This document shows, piece after piece, positions 28,718-36,096 of a stretch of DNA of 64,000 bases. The notes beneath the pieces are model-generated. The model did no database searches. It saw only the letters and a list, made by a program, of their open reading frames with translations, and had not been told where the DNA came from. The stretch is taken from NCBI RefSeq assembly GCF_014842975.1, contig NZ_JACYXK010000028.1:558001-622000 (forward strand), written 5' to 3'. Within the stretch, counting starts at the first letter, position 1, and every line of letters begins with the position of its first letter. The translations under genes were made by a program, and so were the position numbers. Source of the stretch: Rhodanobacter sp. DHB23 (GTDB lineage: Bacteria > Pseudomonadota > Gammaproteobacteria > Xanthomonadales > Rhodanobacteraceae).

Positions 28718-28963
28718 ATGGGCAAGCATCTCCATCACTTCGAACTCGACCGCGACTACGTCAAGCTCGACAACCTGCTCAAGCTGGTGGGCCTGTGCGA
28801 CAGCGGTGGCGCCGGCAAGCACCTGGTCGCCAGCGGCGCGGTGACGGTGGACGGCGTGCAGGAGCTGCGCAAGACCTGCAAGGTCCACGCGGGCCAGCTG
28901 GTGCGCGTCGGCGACGAGGAAATCCTCGTGCTGGCCGATCCGCGCCAGCCCGTCATGCGTTGA
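28718..28963 (+). CDS. Small S4-domain RNA-binding protein (YbcJ-like)
   Basis: The 81-residue protein is essentially a single S4 RNA-binding domain: KLDNLLKLVGLCDSGGAGKHLVASGAVTVDGV followed by VHAGQLVRVGDEEILV. It resembles the YbcJ/YaaA-type free-standing S4 proteins linked to ribosome or RNA handling. ATG 28718 gives the conserved MGKHLHHFELD-type start; an ATG at 28688 lies within the tandem repeat and would add ten unrelated residues. Its 3' end overlaps the convergent deaminase gene by 11 bases. Confidence 0.85.
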   Translation: MGKHLHHFELDRDYVKLDNLLKLVGLCDSGGAGKHLVASGAVTVDGVQELRKTCKVHAGQLVRVGDEEILVLADPRQPVMR

Positions 28964-29417
28964 GTTCGCGCCAGCGCCGGTACACCGCGATCGCGCCATC
29001 GTCCTTCCGCTGCACCATGGGCAGGCGCCGTTCGGCCACCGGCCTGGCGTATTCGGCGTAGAAAGTGTCCAGCTCGAAGTACTTGCGGTCATCGCGGTAG
29101 AACGGCGCGTAGTCCTCGCGGGTGGTGACGTAGATCACCTGGCGCGGGCTGCAGTAGTACAGCGAGCCCAGGCACATCGGGCAGGGGCTGGCCAGGATGT
29201 AGATGTCGCAGTCGTCGAGGTGTTCCGTGCCCAGCTTCCGGCAGGCCTCGCGGATCGCCAGGATCTCCGCATGTGCGGTCGGGTCCCTGGTCTGGGCCAC
29301 CTGGTTCGGGCTTTCGGCGAGCACTTCGCCGTTGCGGACGATCACGGTGGCGAAGGGGCGGCCGCCCTCTTCCACGTTCTTCATGGCCAGGGCGATGGTG
29401 CGCTTCACGAAATCCAT
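28953..29417 (-). CDS. Nucleoside/guanine deaminase (CDA fold)
   Basis: The 154-residue cytidine-deaminase-fold enzyme has the zinc and catalytic motifs His49-Ala-Glu51 (TAHAEILAI) and PCPMC with Cys79 and Cys82. Length and the terminal RRWRELNA segment resemble guanine deaminases of the GuaD type, which form domain-swapped dimers; a different purine or pyrimidine substrate is possible. GAGG precedes the ATG at 29417. It is divergent from a LysR regulator, which may control it. The C-terminal codons overlap the S4 gene. Confidence 0.88.
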   Translation of the reverse strand: MDFVKRTIALAMKNVEEGGRPFATVIVRNGEVLAESPNQVAQTRDPTAHAEILAIREACRKLGTEHLDDCDIYILASPCPMCLGSLYYCSPRQVIYVTTREDYAPFYRDDRKYFELDTFYAEYARPVAERRLPMVQRKDDGAIAVYRRWRELNA

Positions 29418-29555
29418 GGGTTCCTCGTTTGCATGCGTCGGAATGGATGCCCGTGCGGATGCTCGGGCCACCGGCACAGGGTAGGCACCCGCATCCATAA
29501 TGCAAAAGACTCATTTGCTATGCTTGCGATCGTCCCTGCTTATGGTTGAAACGCC

Positions 29556-30485
29556 ATGCTCCTGCGCCACATCAGGTACTTCCTGGCGGTCGCCGAGCAC
29601 GGCAGCTTCACCCGCGCCGCGGCGGCGCTGCATGTCTCGCAGCCGGCACTGTCGCAGCAGATCCGGCAACTGGAGGAAACCCTGGGCGCAGCGCTGTTCG
29701 ACCGCAGCGGCCGCAGCACGCGCCTGACCGACGCCGGCACGGCCTACCTGCAGCACGCGCGCCGGGCCCTGCTGGACCTCGAAGCGGGCCGCCGCGCCCT
29801 GCACGACGTGCGCGACCTGAGCCGAGGCACGCTGCGCCTTGGCGTGATGCCCACGCTGGCTTCCTACCTGGTCGGCCCGCTGGCCGCAGCCTTCCACCGC
29901 AGCCACCCGGGCATCGCCCTGGACATCCATGAAATGCCCCAGGAACGGATCGAGGCCCTGCTACTCGACGACCGGCTCGACGTGGGCATCGCCTTCGACC
30001 GGGCCGGCTCTCCCGAGGTAGCCTCCGAGGCGTTGCTGACGGAAACACTCGCCCTGGTGGTCGGGCGGGAACACCCGGGCGCGGGCAGGCGTTCCACGGC
30101 ACTGCAGGCGCTCGAACGCGAATCCCTGGCGCTGCTTTCCGGTGAGTTCGCCACGCGCAGGCAGATCGACCTCTGCTGCCGCCGGCATGGCCTGCGCCCG
30201 CACGTGGCGATCGAGGCCAACGCCGTCGACGCGCTGCTGGAAATCGTGCGGCGCACGCACCTCGCCACCTTGCTGCCCACCGCCGTGGCCTGCGGCGACG
30301 ACCTCCACGCCATCGCCCTGCGTCCCGCCCTGCTCGAACGGACGGTGGTGCTGCTGCAGCGGAACGGTGCCTACCAGGCCGCAGCTGCGCGGGCCTTCGT
30401 CGAGCTGGCCCGGGCCTGGACGCACGGGAAGCGGAAGGCGAACGGCCCCCGGGCTCGCGCGGCAAGTCATTCACAAGATCACTGA
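29556..30485 (+). CDS. LysR-type regulator (CynR-like)
   Basis: The 309-residue protein begins with a canonical LysR winged HTH ([44 protein letters not shown], residues 1-44). The effector domain starts near residue 90 ([19 protein letters not shown]). The closest well-known relative by pattern is CynR. It stands between the divergent deaminase and a co-directional cytosine-deaminase-like amidohydrolase, suggesting control of base or triazine-like compound deamination; that is inference from context. Confidence 0.92.
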   Translation: MLLRHIRYFLAVAEHGSFTRAAAALHVSQPALSQQIRQLEETLGAALFDRSGRSTRLTDAGTAYLQHARRALLDLEAGRRALHDVRDLSRGTLRLGVMPTLASYLVGPLAAAFHRSHPGIALDIHEMPQERIEALLLDDRLDVGIAFDRAGSPEVASEALLTETLALVVGREHPGAGRRSTALQALERESLALLSGEFATRRQIDLCCRRHGLRPHVAIEANAVDALLEIVRRTHLATLLPTAVACGDDLHAIALRPALLERTVVLLQRNGAYQAAAARAFVELARAWTHGKRKANGPRARAASHSQDH

Positions 30486-30496
30486 AGCCCATCCAA

Positions 30497-30515
30497 TCAT
30501 TTAATTTGTAAATGA
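30497..30515. promoter_or_regulatory. LysR-type operator candidate upstream of amidohydrolase
   Basis: A perfect dyad TCATTTA-N5-TAAATGA lies about 85 bases before the amidohydrolase ATG in an AT-rich pocket. The T-N11-A arrangement is typical of LysR boxes. Confidence 0.55.
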
Positions 30516-30600
30516 CTTATCCATCCCGATAGGGTGAAGGACATCCCTGCAACCGTGGTCGCCGCATCCGCCGGACGCCGTGCGACCCATCGGAGTCCCC

Positions 30601-31791
30601 ATGTTCGACCGACTGTTCGAGAACGCCGTGGATCTCCACGGCAACATGCTGTGCCTGGCCGTCCGCGACGGACGCTTTGCCGGCCTCGCCGCGACCGGGG
30701 ACGCCTTCGCCGCCGCCGAGACGATCGACCTGGGCGGGCGCCTGGTGCTGCCCGGCTTCGTCGACGGCCACATCCACCTCGACAAGAGCTTCGTGGGCGA
30801 CCGCTGGCAACCGCATCTCCCGGCGGCCAGCCTGCGCGAGCGGCTGGCCAACGAGAAGCGCCAGCTGGCCCGGGCGCGCCCCATGGTGGAACGTGCCGGC
30901 GCGTTGATCGCGCAGGCCGCCGCCTTCGGCACGATCGCCATGCGCTGCCACGTCGACGTGGACGCCAGTACCGGCCTGTCCCATCTCCACGCGGTGCTGG
31001 AAGCGCGCGAGCAGTGGCGCGACATCGTGGACATCGAGATCGTCGCCTTTCCGCAGGCGGGCGTCGTCTCCTGCCCCGGCACCGCGGACATGCTGGAAGC
31101 CGCCGTGCGGGAAGGCGCCGCGGTGGTCGGCGGCATCGATCCCGGCACGTTCGACGGCGACACCGAGGCCCAGCTCGACGTGGTCTTCGGCATCGCCGAG
31201 CGGCATGGCAGCAAGGTCGACATCCACCTGCACGAACCGGGTGCGCAGGGCGTCGAGCAACTGCTGCGCATCGCCCGGCGCACCAAGGCGTTGGGAATGG
31301 AAGGACGCGTGGCCGTCAGCCACGCCTATTCGCTGGGCGAGGTACCGCCCGAGGTCGTCGACCGCGCCGCGCACGCGCTGGCCCACGCCGGCGTCGCCAT
31401 CATGACCAACGCACCCGGCGACCACTCCTTCCCGCCCGTGCTGCGGCTGCGCGAAGCTGGCGTGCGCGTGTTCGCCGGCAACGACAACATCCGCGACGCC
31501 TGGTGGCCCTACGGCAACGGCGACATGCTGCAGCGGGCGATGCTGGTCGGCTACCGCTCAGGCTTCTACACGGACGAACACCTGCACGTCGCGCTGGACA
31601 TGGTCACCTACGCCGGCGCCGGCGCCATCGGCAAGGGCGGCTACGGACTGGCGATCGGCAACGAGGCCACCTTCGTGGTGCTCGACGCCCCCAACGGCGC
31701 CGCAGCCGTGGCGGGCGCCCCGGCCGAACGCGTCGTCGTGCGGCGTGGCGAATACGAAGGACAACCGTTCGCCCCGGCCTCCCCGGCGTAG
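30601..31791 (+). CDS. Cytosine-deaminase-like amidohydrolase
   Basis: The 396-residue cytoplasmic metal-dependent hydrolase has metal ligands His57 and His59 (VDGHIHLDKSF), HVDVD near 116, HLHEPG near 214, a downstream SHAYSLGE His and the C-terminal GNDNIRDAWWPYG Asp. This set matches the CodA/AtzC-like amidohydrolase subgroup that deaminates cytosine, isocytosine or N-substituted triazines. No signal peptide is present. The ATG at 30601 has GGAG 6-9 bases upstream. Its stop codon lies inside a long inverted repeat shared with the convergent LysR gene. Confidence 0.88.
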   Translation: MFDRLFENAVDLHGNMLCLAVRDGRFAGLAATGDAFAAAETIDLGGRLVLPGFVDGHIHLDKSFVGDRWQPHLPAASLRERLANEKRQLARARPMVERAGALIAQAAAFGTIAMRCHVDVDASTGLSHLHAVLEAREQWRDIVDIEIVAFPQAGVVSCPGTADMLEAAVREGAAVVGGIDPGTFDGDTEAQLDVVFGIAERHGSKVDIHLHEPGAQGVEQLLRIARRTKALGMEGRVAVSHAYSLGEVPPEVVDRAAHALAHAGVAIMTNAPGDHSFPPVLRLREAGVRVFAGNDNIRDAWWPYGNGDMLQRAMLVGYRSGFYTDEHLHVALDMVTYAGAGAIGKGGYGLAIGNEATFVVLDAPNGAAAVAGAPAERVVVRRGEYEGQPFAPASPA

Positions 31792-31867
31792 GCGCGGCTT
31801 CAGCCGCGATGCCCCTGGCTGGGCGCCTGGAAATCCTGGAGGGCATCGCGGCTGAAGCCGTGCCTAC
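31788..31867. repeat. 27-bp inverted repeat spanning two convergent stop codons
   Basis: Arms at 31788-31814 and 31841-31867 are complementary over 27 bases with one mismatch. The inner 20 bases are perfect (CGGCTTCAGCCGCGATGCCC and its complement) with a 26-base loop. Each arm contains the TAG stop of the gene entering it: the amidohydrolase (31789-31791) and the LysR gene (31864-31866). It probably ends both transcripts. Confidence 0.9.
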
Positions 31868-32742
31868 CTCCGGTGGCGCGCCAGCATGCGGGACAGCTCG
31901 TCCGCCAGCTCCCGCGTGAGCGGGTCCGCCATCGGCCGGTGCAGCAGGGCGATGTCCATCGCGTCGATCGTGGGCAGACCCTGCCGCTTCGTCAGCACCC
32001 GGTGCTCCGCGGTGGCCGCACGGGCGGGGATCAGGCTGATGCCCAGCCCGCCGGCCACCGCCGCCTGCACGCCGAACAGGCTGGAACTGGTGAAGCTGAT
32101 CCGCCAGTCGCGCCCCTGCCCCTCAACCACCTTGATCATCTCGTCGCGATACAGCCCGCGCGGCGGGAAGGTCACCAGCGGCAGGGGATCCAGGCCGATC
32201 GCGGGATGCCTGGCGCTGTCGATCCAGACCAGCGTCTCGGGCCAGCGGGCCACGGCCTCGCGGCTGTTGCGCCGCTGCTTGACCAGCACCAGGTCCAGCT
32301 CGCCGTGGTCGTAGGCCTGGGCCAGGTCCCGGCTCAGGCCCGTGGTCACCTCGAGCTTGACCTGCGGATGCCTGCGGTTGAAGCCGGCCAGCAGGCGCGT
32401 GGTGCGCCCGGCGATGAAGTCCTCGGGCACGCCCAGGCGTACCGTGACCGACGCCGTTCCCGCCAGTGCATCGAGCATCTCGTCGTTGAGCGCCAGCATG
32501 CGCCGCGCATAGGCCAGCAGCTTCTCGCCCTGGTCCGTCGGCCGCACGTCGCGCTTGCCGCGCACCAGCAGCGCGTGGCCCGCCATGTCCTCCAGCCGGC
32601 GCACCTGCTGGCTCACCGTCGATTGCGTCGAGTGCAGCCGCGCCGATGCCGCGGTGAAGCTCCCGCAATCGGCCACCGCCTGCAGCGCACGCAGCAGGTC
32701 GAGATCGAACAGCAGCCTATTCGATTTTCCACTGGAACTCAT
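31864..32742 (-). CDS. LysR-type regulator divergent from secreted amidohydrolase
   Basis: The 292-residue LysR protein has its HTH at about 12-60 (LDLLRALQAVADCGSFTAASARLHSTQSTVSQQVRRLEDMAG) and an effector domain from about 90. ATG 32742 is chosen because upstream in-frame Mets give atypical residues, and an AAGGT site lies about 10 bases ahead. It is divergent from the secreted amidohydrolase at 32874, its likely target. The stop lies in the long inverted repeat. Confidence 0.9.
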   Translation of the reverse strand: MSSSGKSNRLLFDLDLLRALQAVADCGSFTAASARLHSTQSTVSQQVRRLEDMAGHALLVRGKRDVRPTDQGEKLLAYARRMLALNDEMLDALAGTASVTVRLGVPEDFIAGRTTRLLAGFNRRHPQVKLEVTTGLSRDLAQAYDHGELDLVLVKQRRNSREAVARWPETLVWIDSARHPAIGLDPLPLVTFPPRGLYRDEMIKVVEGQGRDWRISFTSSSLFGVQAAVAGGLGISLIPARAATAEHRVLTKRQGLPTIDAMDIALLHRPMADPLTRELADELSRMLARHRR

Positions 32743-32873
32743 TTGAATATTTACCTTATCAATGGATGCGGCAGCTTCTAGCATGACCCCTTCCCAGGGA
32801 CAACGCCCACCCGCGCGACCGCCGCACGACCGCGTCCGCGCCCGAACAGAAGTCCGACGAGGCAAACCCGAGC
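32743..32873. promoter_or_regulatory. Divergent LysR/amidohydrolase control region
   Basis: This 131-base region separates divergent starts. Only the part next to the LysR gene (about 32738-32765) is AT-rich, with an ATTTGAATATTTA stretch that resembles the dyad at 30497-30515. The remainder is GC-rich. No exact promoter can be assigned. Confidence 0.4.
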
Positions 32874-34325
32874 ATGATGCATCCCCTTTCCTGCGCGATG
32901 GCCGCGCTGTTCGCCATCGCACCCGCGGCATTCGCCGCCACGTCCGGCGGCGACGTGATGATCCGCCACGCGACGGTGGTCGACGTCGAACACGCCAGGA
33001 CCGTGGCCGACCAGGCCATCGTGCTGCGTGGCGAGGACATCGTCGCGGTCGGCGCGGACGACGACATCGCCAGGGCCTGGCAGGCCAGGCTCACGGTGGA
33101 CGGCAAGGGCCGCTACCTGATCCCCGGGCTGTGGGACATGCACGTGCATTTCGGCGGTGGCCCCGACCTGGTCGAGGAGAACAAGGCCCTGCTTCCGCTT
33201 TACGTCGTGCATGGCATCACCACCATCCGCGACTGTTCCGGCGACCTGCCGCAACAGGTGCTCGCCTGGCGCGGGCAGATCGCCGAAGGCAAGCTGTTCG
33301 GCCCGCAGCTGTTCAGCTCCGGCGCCAAGCTGGAGGGCATCCACCCGGTCTGGAAGGGCACCATCGAGGTCGGCAGCCGGGCCGACGTGGACGCCGCCTT
33401 CGTCCGCCTGCAGCAGGACAAGGTGGACTTCGTGAAGATCACCGACAGCACGATCGACCCGCAGCTGTTCCTCTACGCGGTCGAGCGCGCCAGGAGCCTC
33501 GGCCTGCGCTCCTCGGGACACATCCCCATGGCGCTCACCGTCGAGCAGGCGTTGGATGCCGGCATAAGTTCGATCGAGCACATCGACTACGCCTACAAGG
33601 CCGGCGTGAAGGACGAGGCCGCCATCGTCGCCGACCTCGCGGCCGGACGGATCACCCGCGCCGAAGCCAACCGCCGCCTCGACCAGGGCTTCGACCGCGC
33701 CACCGCGATGGCGGCCTACCGGCGCATCGCCAGGCAGGGCGTGTTCGTCACGCCGACCCTCAACGGCGGCCGCATCATCGACTTCCTGGACGTCGACGAC
33801 CACGCCCACGACCCCTACCTCGCCTACATCGGCCCCAAGCTGCGCAAGACCTACGAATGGCGGATCGAACGCGCGAACAAGGCCGACGCCCGGGCCATCA
33901 CAGCGCGGCACGCGCATTTCGAGCGCCTGGCGGCCGTGCTGCCGATGCTGCAGCAGGCCGGCGTGACGATCATGGCGGGCACCGACGCGGGCTTCCTCAA
34001 CTCGTTCGACTACCCCGGCATCGGCCTGCACCAGGAGCTGGGCCTGTTCGTCGAGAAAGGCCTCACGCCGGCCCAGGCGCTGGCCTCGGCGACCCGCGCC
34101 GGCCCGGCCTGGTTCGGCAGGCTCGACCGCTACGGCGGCGTCGCGGCGGGCAAGGCCGCCGACCTGGTCCTGCTGAAGCGCAACCCGCTCGAGGACATCG
34201 GCGCCACGCGCGACATCGACACGGTGATCATGCGCGGGCAGGTCTACGACCGCGCCGCGCTGGACGGCATGCTGGCGAAGACCAGGGCGCAGGTGGCGGC
34301 CTGGAATGCGGAGGCCGCGAAGTAA
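32874..34325 (+). CDS. Secreted amidohydrolase (imidazolonepropionase/prolidase-like)
   Basis: The 483-residue protein carries a signal peptide (about 1-21) and an amidohydrolase TIM barrel. Metal ligands are His89 and His91 in WDMHVHF, a probable carboxylated Lys in FVKITD, His in SSGHIPMA and IEHIDYAY, and Asp in the final GTDAGF. The family hydrolyses cyclic imides, dipeptides or similar amides, here in the periplasm. It is a distant relative of the amidohydrolase at 47390. Its 3' end faces a palindromic repeat and the arylamine acetyltransferase gene. Confidence 0.88.
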   Translation: MMHPLSCAMAALFAIAPAAFAATSGGDVMIRHATVVDVEHARTVADQAIVLRGEDIVAVGADDDIARAWQARLTVDGKGRYLIPGLWDMHVHFGGGPDLVEENKALLPLYVVHGITTIRDCSGDLPQQVLAWRGQIAEGKLFGPQLFSSGAKLEGIHPVWKGTIEVGSRADVDAAFVRLQQDKVDFVKITDSTIDPQLFLYAVERARSLGLRSSGHIPMALTVEQALDAGISSIEHIDYAYKAGVKDEAAIVADLAAGRITRAEANRRLDQGFDRATAMAAYRRIARQGVFVTPTLNGGRIIDFLDVDDHAHDPYLAYIGPKLRKTYEWRIERANKADARAITARHAHFERLAAVLPMLQQAGVTIMAGTDAGFLNSFDYPGIGLHQELGLFVEKGLTPAQALASATRAGPAWFGRLDRYGGVAAGKAADLVLLKRNPLEDIGATRDIDTVIMRGQVYDRAALDGMLAKTRAQVAAWNAEAAK

Positions 34326-34352
34326 TTCCCTGCCCTCGCCTGTTTCCCGCGC

Positions 34353-34427
34353 AGGAGCGCACCCTGTGCGCGAATGCACCGGTGTCTCGATCGAAGCCGA
34401 AAGCATTCGCACACGAGGCGCGCTCCT
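34353..34427. repeat. Inverted AGGAGCGC-type repeat, bidirectional terminator candidate
   Basis: The arms 34353-34377 and 34403-34427 (each 25 bases, beginning AGGAGCGC and ending GCGAATGC on the left) are complementary with a few mismatches around a 25-base loop. This is the GTAGGAGCGCGC type of intergenic repeat common in Xanthomonadales and pseudomonads, placed between two convergent genes. Confidence 0.7.
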
Positions 34428-34479
34428 ACACCGGCCGCATGGGCTCGAGGCTCCCTGCGGAAAGGTCGCAGACAGGCGC

Positions 34480-35298
34480 TCAGGCGGCAGGCAGGGCCGC
34501 CAGCTTTAGCTCCAGCACCGCATCGTCGGGCACGCGCAGCAGGAACTCCTGCTGCAGCACCCGGCGGATCTCCGCCGTGTCGCGCAGGCTGCGCCGCTCC
34601 GGCTCGGCGCCTGGCCGGCGCACGGTGAATTCGCGGTCGCGCAGGGTCAGCCGGCGATCGCGCACGGTGCGCGCCACGATCAGGTGCTGCACGAAGTTCG
34701 ACGCCGGGTACGTGGAAACGTAGTGGTTGGCCACCACGTAGTCGATGAATCCGCGCGGTTCCAGGTCGAAGCGGTACAGCGTCAGCCAGTTGCCGTGCAC
34801 GCAGGCCTGCATGCGCCATTCGCCACCCTGCTCCAGCAGCCGGAACGGCTCCAGCCCGGTGGGCTGCACCACGTCGGGCTCGAGGCGCAGGGCGCCGGCG
34901 AGGTTCATGCTGCCGAAGCCCACGTCGGTCAGCCAGCTCTCGCCGTTCGCCTCCACCCGGAGCAGCATGTGGGTCTGTGCGGTGACCGCGTCCTCCGGCT
35001 GGTTCCACAGCACGCGCGCGATCAAGCCATGCACCGTGTAGCCGATCGCGCGCAGCGCGGCGGCGAACAGCAGGTTCTGTTCGAAGCAGTAGCCACCGCG
35101 CCCCTCGTGCAGCAGCTTGCGTTCCAGCGCGCCGGGTTCCAGTTGCACCGGCACGCCGCGCAACGGGTCGAGGTTCTCGAACGGGATCGCCGCCGCATGC
35201 GCCGCCGCCAGCGCGCGCAGTGTCGTCAGATCGGGCGTCGGCGCATCGCGGTAGCCGATGCGCCGCAGGTAGGCGTCCAGGTCGATCGCGTCGGACAT
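34480..35298 (-). CDS. Arylamine N-acetyltransferase
   Basis: The 272-residue NAT transfers acetyl from acetyl-CoA to arylamines or hydrazines by a ping-pong mechanism. The catalytic triad is visible: Cys71 in RGGYCFEQN, His110 in AQTHMLLRV and Asp125 in TDVGFG. Length and the N-terminal LDAYLRRIGY-type start are normal. The ATG at 35298 opens this conserved N-terminus. The physiological substrate is unknown; it neighbours msrA divergently. Confidence 0.95.
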   Translation of the reverse strand: MSDAIDLDAYLRRIGYRDAPTPDLTTLRALAAAHAAAIPFENLDPLRGVPVQLEPGALERKLLHEGRGGYCFEQNLLFAAALRAIGYTVHGLIARVLWNQPEDAVTAQTHMLLRVEANGESWLTDVGFGSMNLAGALRLEPDVVQPTGLEPFRLLEQGGEWRMQACVHGNWLTLYRFDLEPRGFIDYVVANHYVSTYPASNFVQHLIVARTVRDRRLTLRDREFTVRRPGAEPERRSLRDTAEIRRVLQQEFLLRVPDDAVLELKLAALPAA

Positions 35299-35406
35299 GC
35301 AGGGATTCCCGGTGGAGGAGGCCACGGTAGCAGCGGGCACGGCGCAGGGGTAACCGGGCAAGCCCCGCCGGCGAATAACGGGTGAACCCAACCCGCGAGG
35401 CCGGTC

Positions 35407-36087
35407 ATGACCACCCGACGCCATCCCCACCGCCTGCTGCCCGTCGCGCTCGCCCTCGGCCTGCTCGGCGCCTGCACCTTGCCGCCTGCCGCCGCAGCCG
35501 CCACGAAACTGCCGGCGCCGCTGCTGGATGCGCCTCCCACCAGTACGCACGGCGAACAGGTCGCGGTATTCGCCGGCGGCTGCTTCTGGGGCGTGCAGGC
35601 GGTGTTCGAACACGTCAGGGGCGTGCGCAGGACCTGGGCCGGCTACAGCGGCGGCAGCGCCGCCAGCGCGCATTACGACCGGGTCAGCGAAGGCGATACC
35701 GGCCATGCCGAATCGGTGAAGGTGCTGTTCGACCCGGCCCAGGTCAGCTACGGCCAGTTGCTGCAGGTGTTCTTCTCGGTGGCGACCGATCCCACCGAGC
35801 TCGACCGGCAGGGGCCGGACAGCGGGACGCAGTACCGCTCGGTGATCTTCTATGCCACTCCCGAGCAGCAGCGCATCGCCGGCGCCTACCTCGCCCAGCT
35901 CGGCAGGGCCCGGGTCTACGCCGCGCCCATCGTCACCCAGCTGGTGCCGCTGCGCGCCTTCTACCCCGCCGAGGGCTGGCACCAGGACTACGCCAGCCAG
36001 CATCCGGACGATCCCTATATCGCGATCAACGATGCGCCCAAGCTCGCCAGCCTCAGGCAATGGTTCCCGGCCTTGTATACCAGGTAG
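35407..36087 (+). CDS. msrA: Exported peptide-methionine (S)-S-oxide reductase MsrA
   Basis: The 226-residue protein has an N-terminal lipoprotein signal with lipobox LLGAC (lipidated Cys23) and an MsrA domain beginning near residue 50. The catalytic Cys59 lies in AGGCFWGVQ, followed by GYSGG and HAESVKV motifs and the conserved EGWHQDY. It repairs oxidised methionine in envelope proteins. A membrane-anchored location is inferred from the lipobox. The stop is 9 bases from the convergent GGDEF-EAL gene. Confidence 0.95.
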   Translation: MTTRRHPHRLLPVALALGLLGACTLPPAAAAATKLPAPLLDAPPTSTHGEQVAVFAGGCFWGVQAVFEHVRGVRRTWAGYSGGSAASAHYDRVSEGDTGHAESVKVLFDPAQVSYGQLLQVFFSVATDPTELDRQGPDSGTQYRSVIFYATPEQQRIAGAYLAQLGRARVYAAPIVTQLVPLRAFYPAEGWHQDYASQHPDDPYIAINDAPKLASLRQWFPALYTR

Positions 36088-36096
36088 CCCGGGCGC

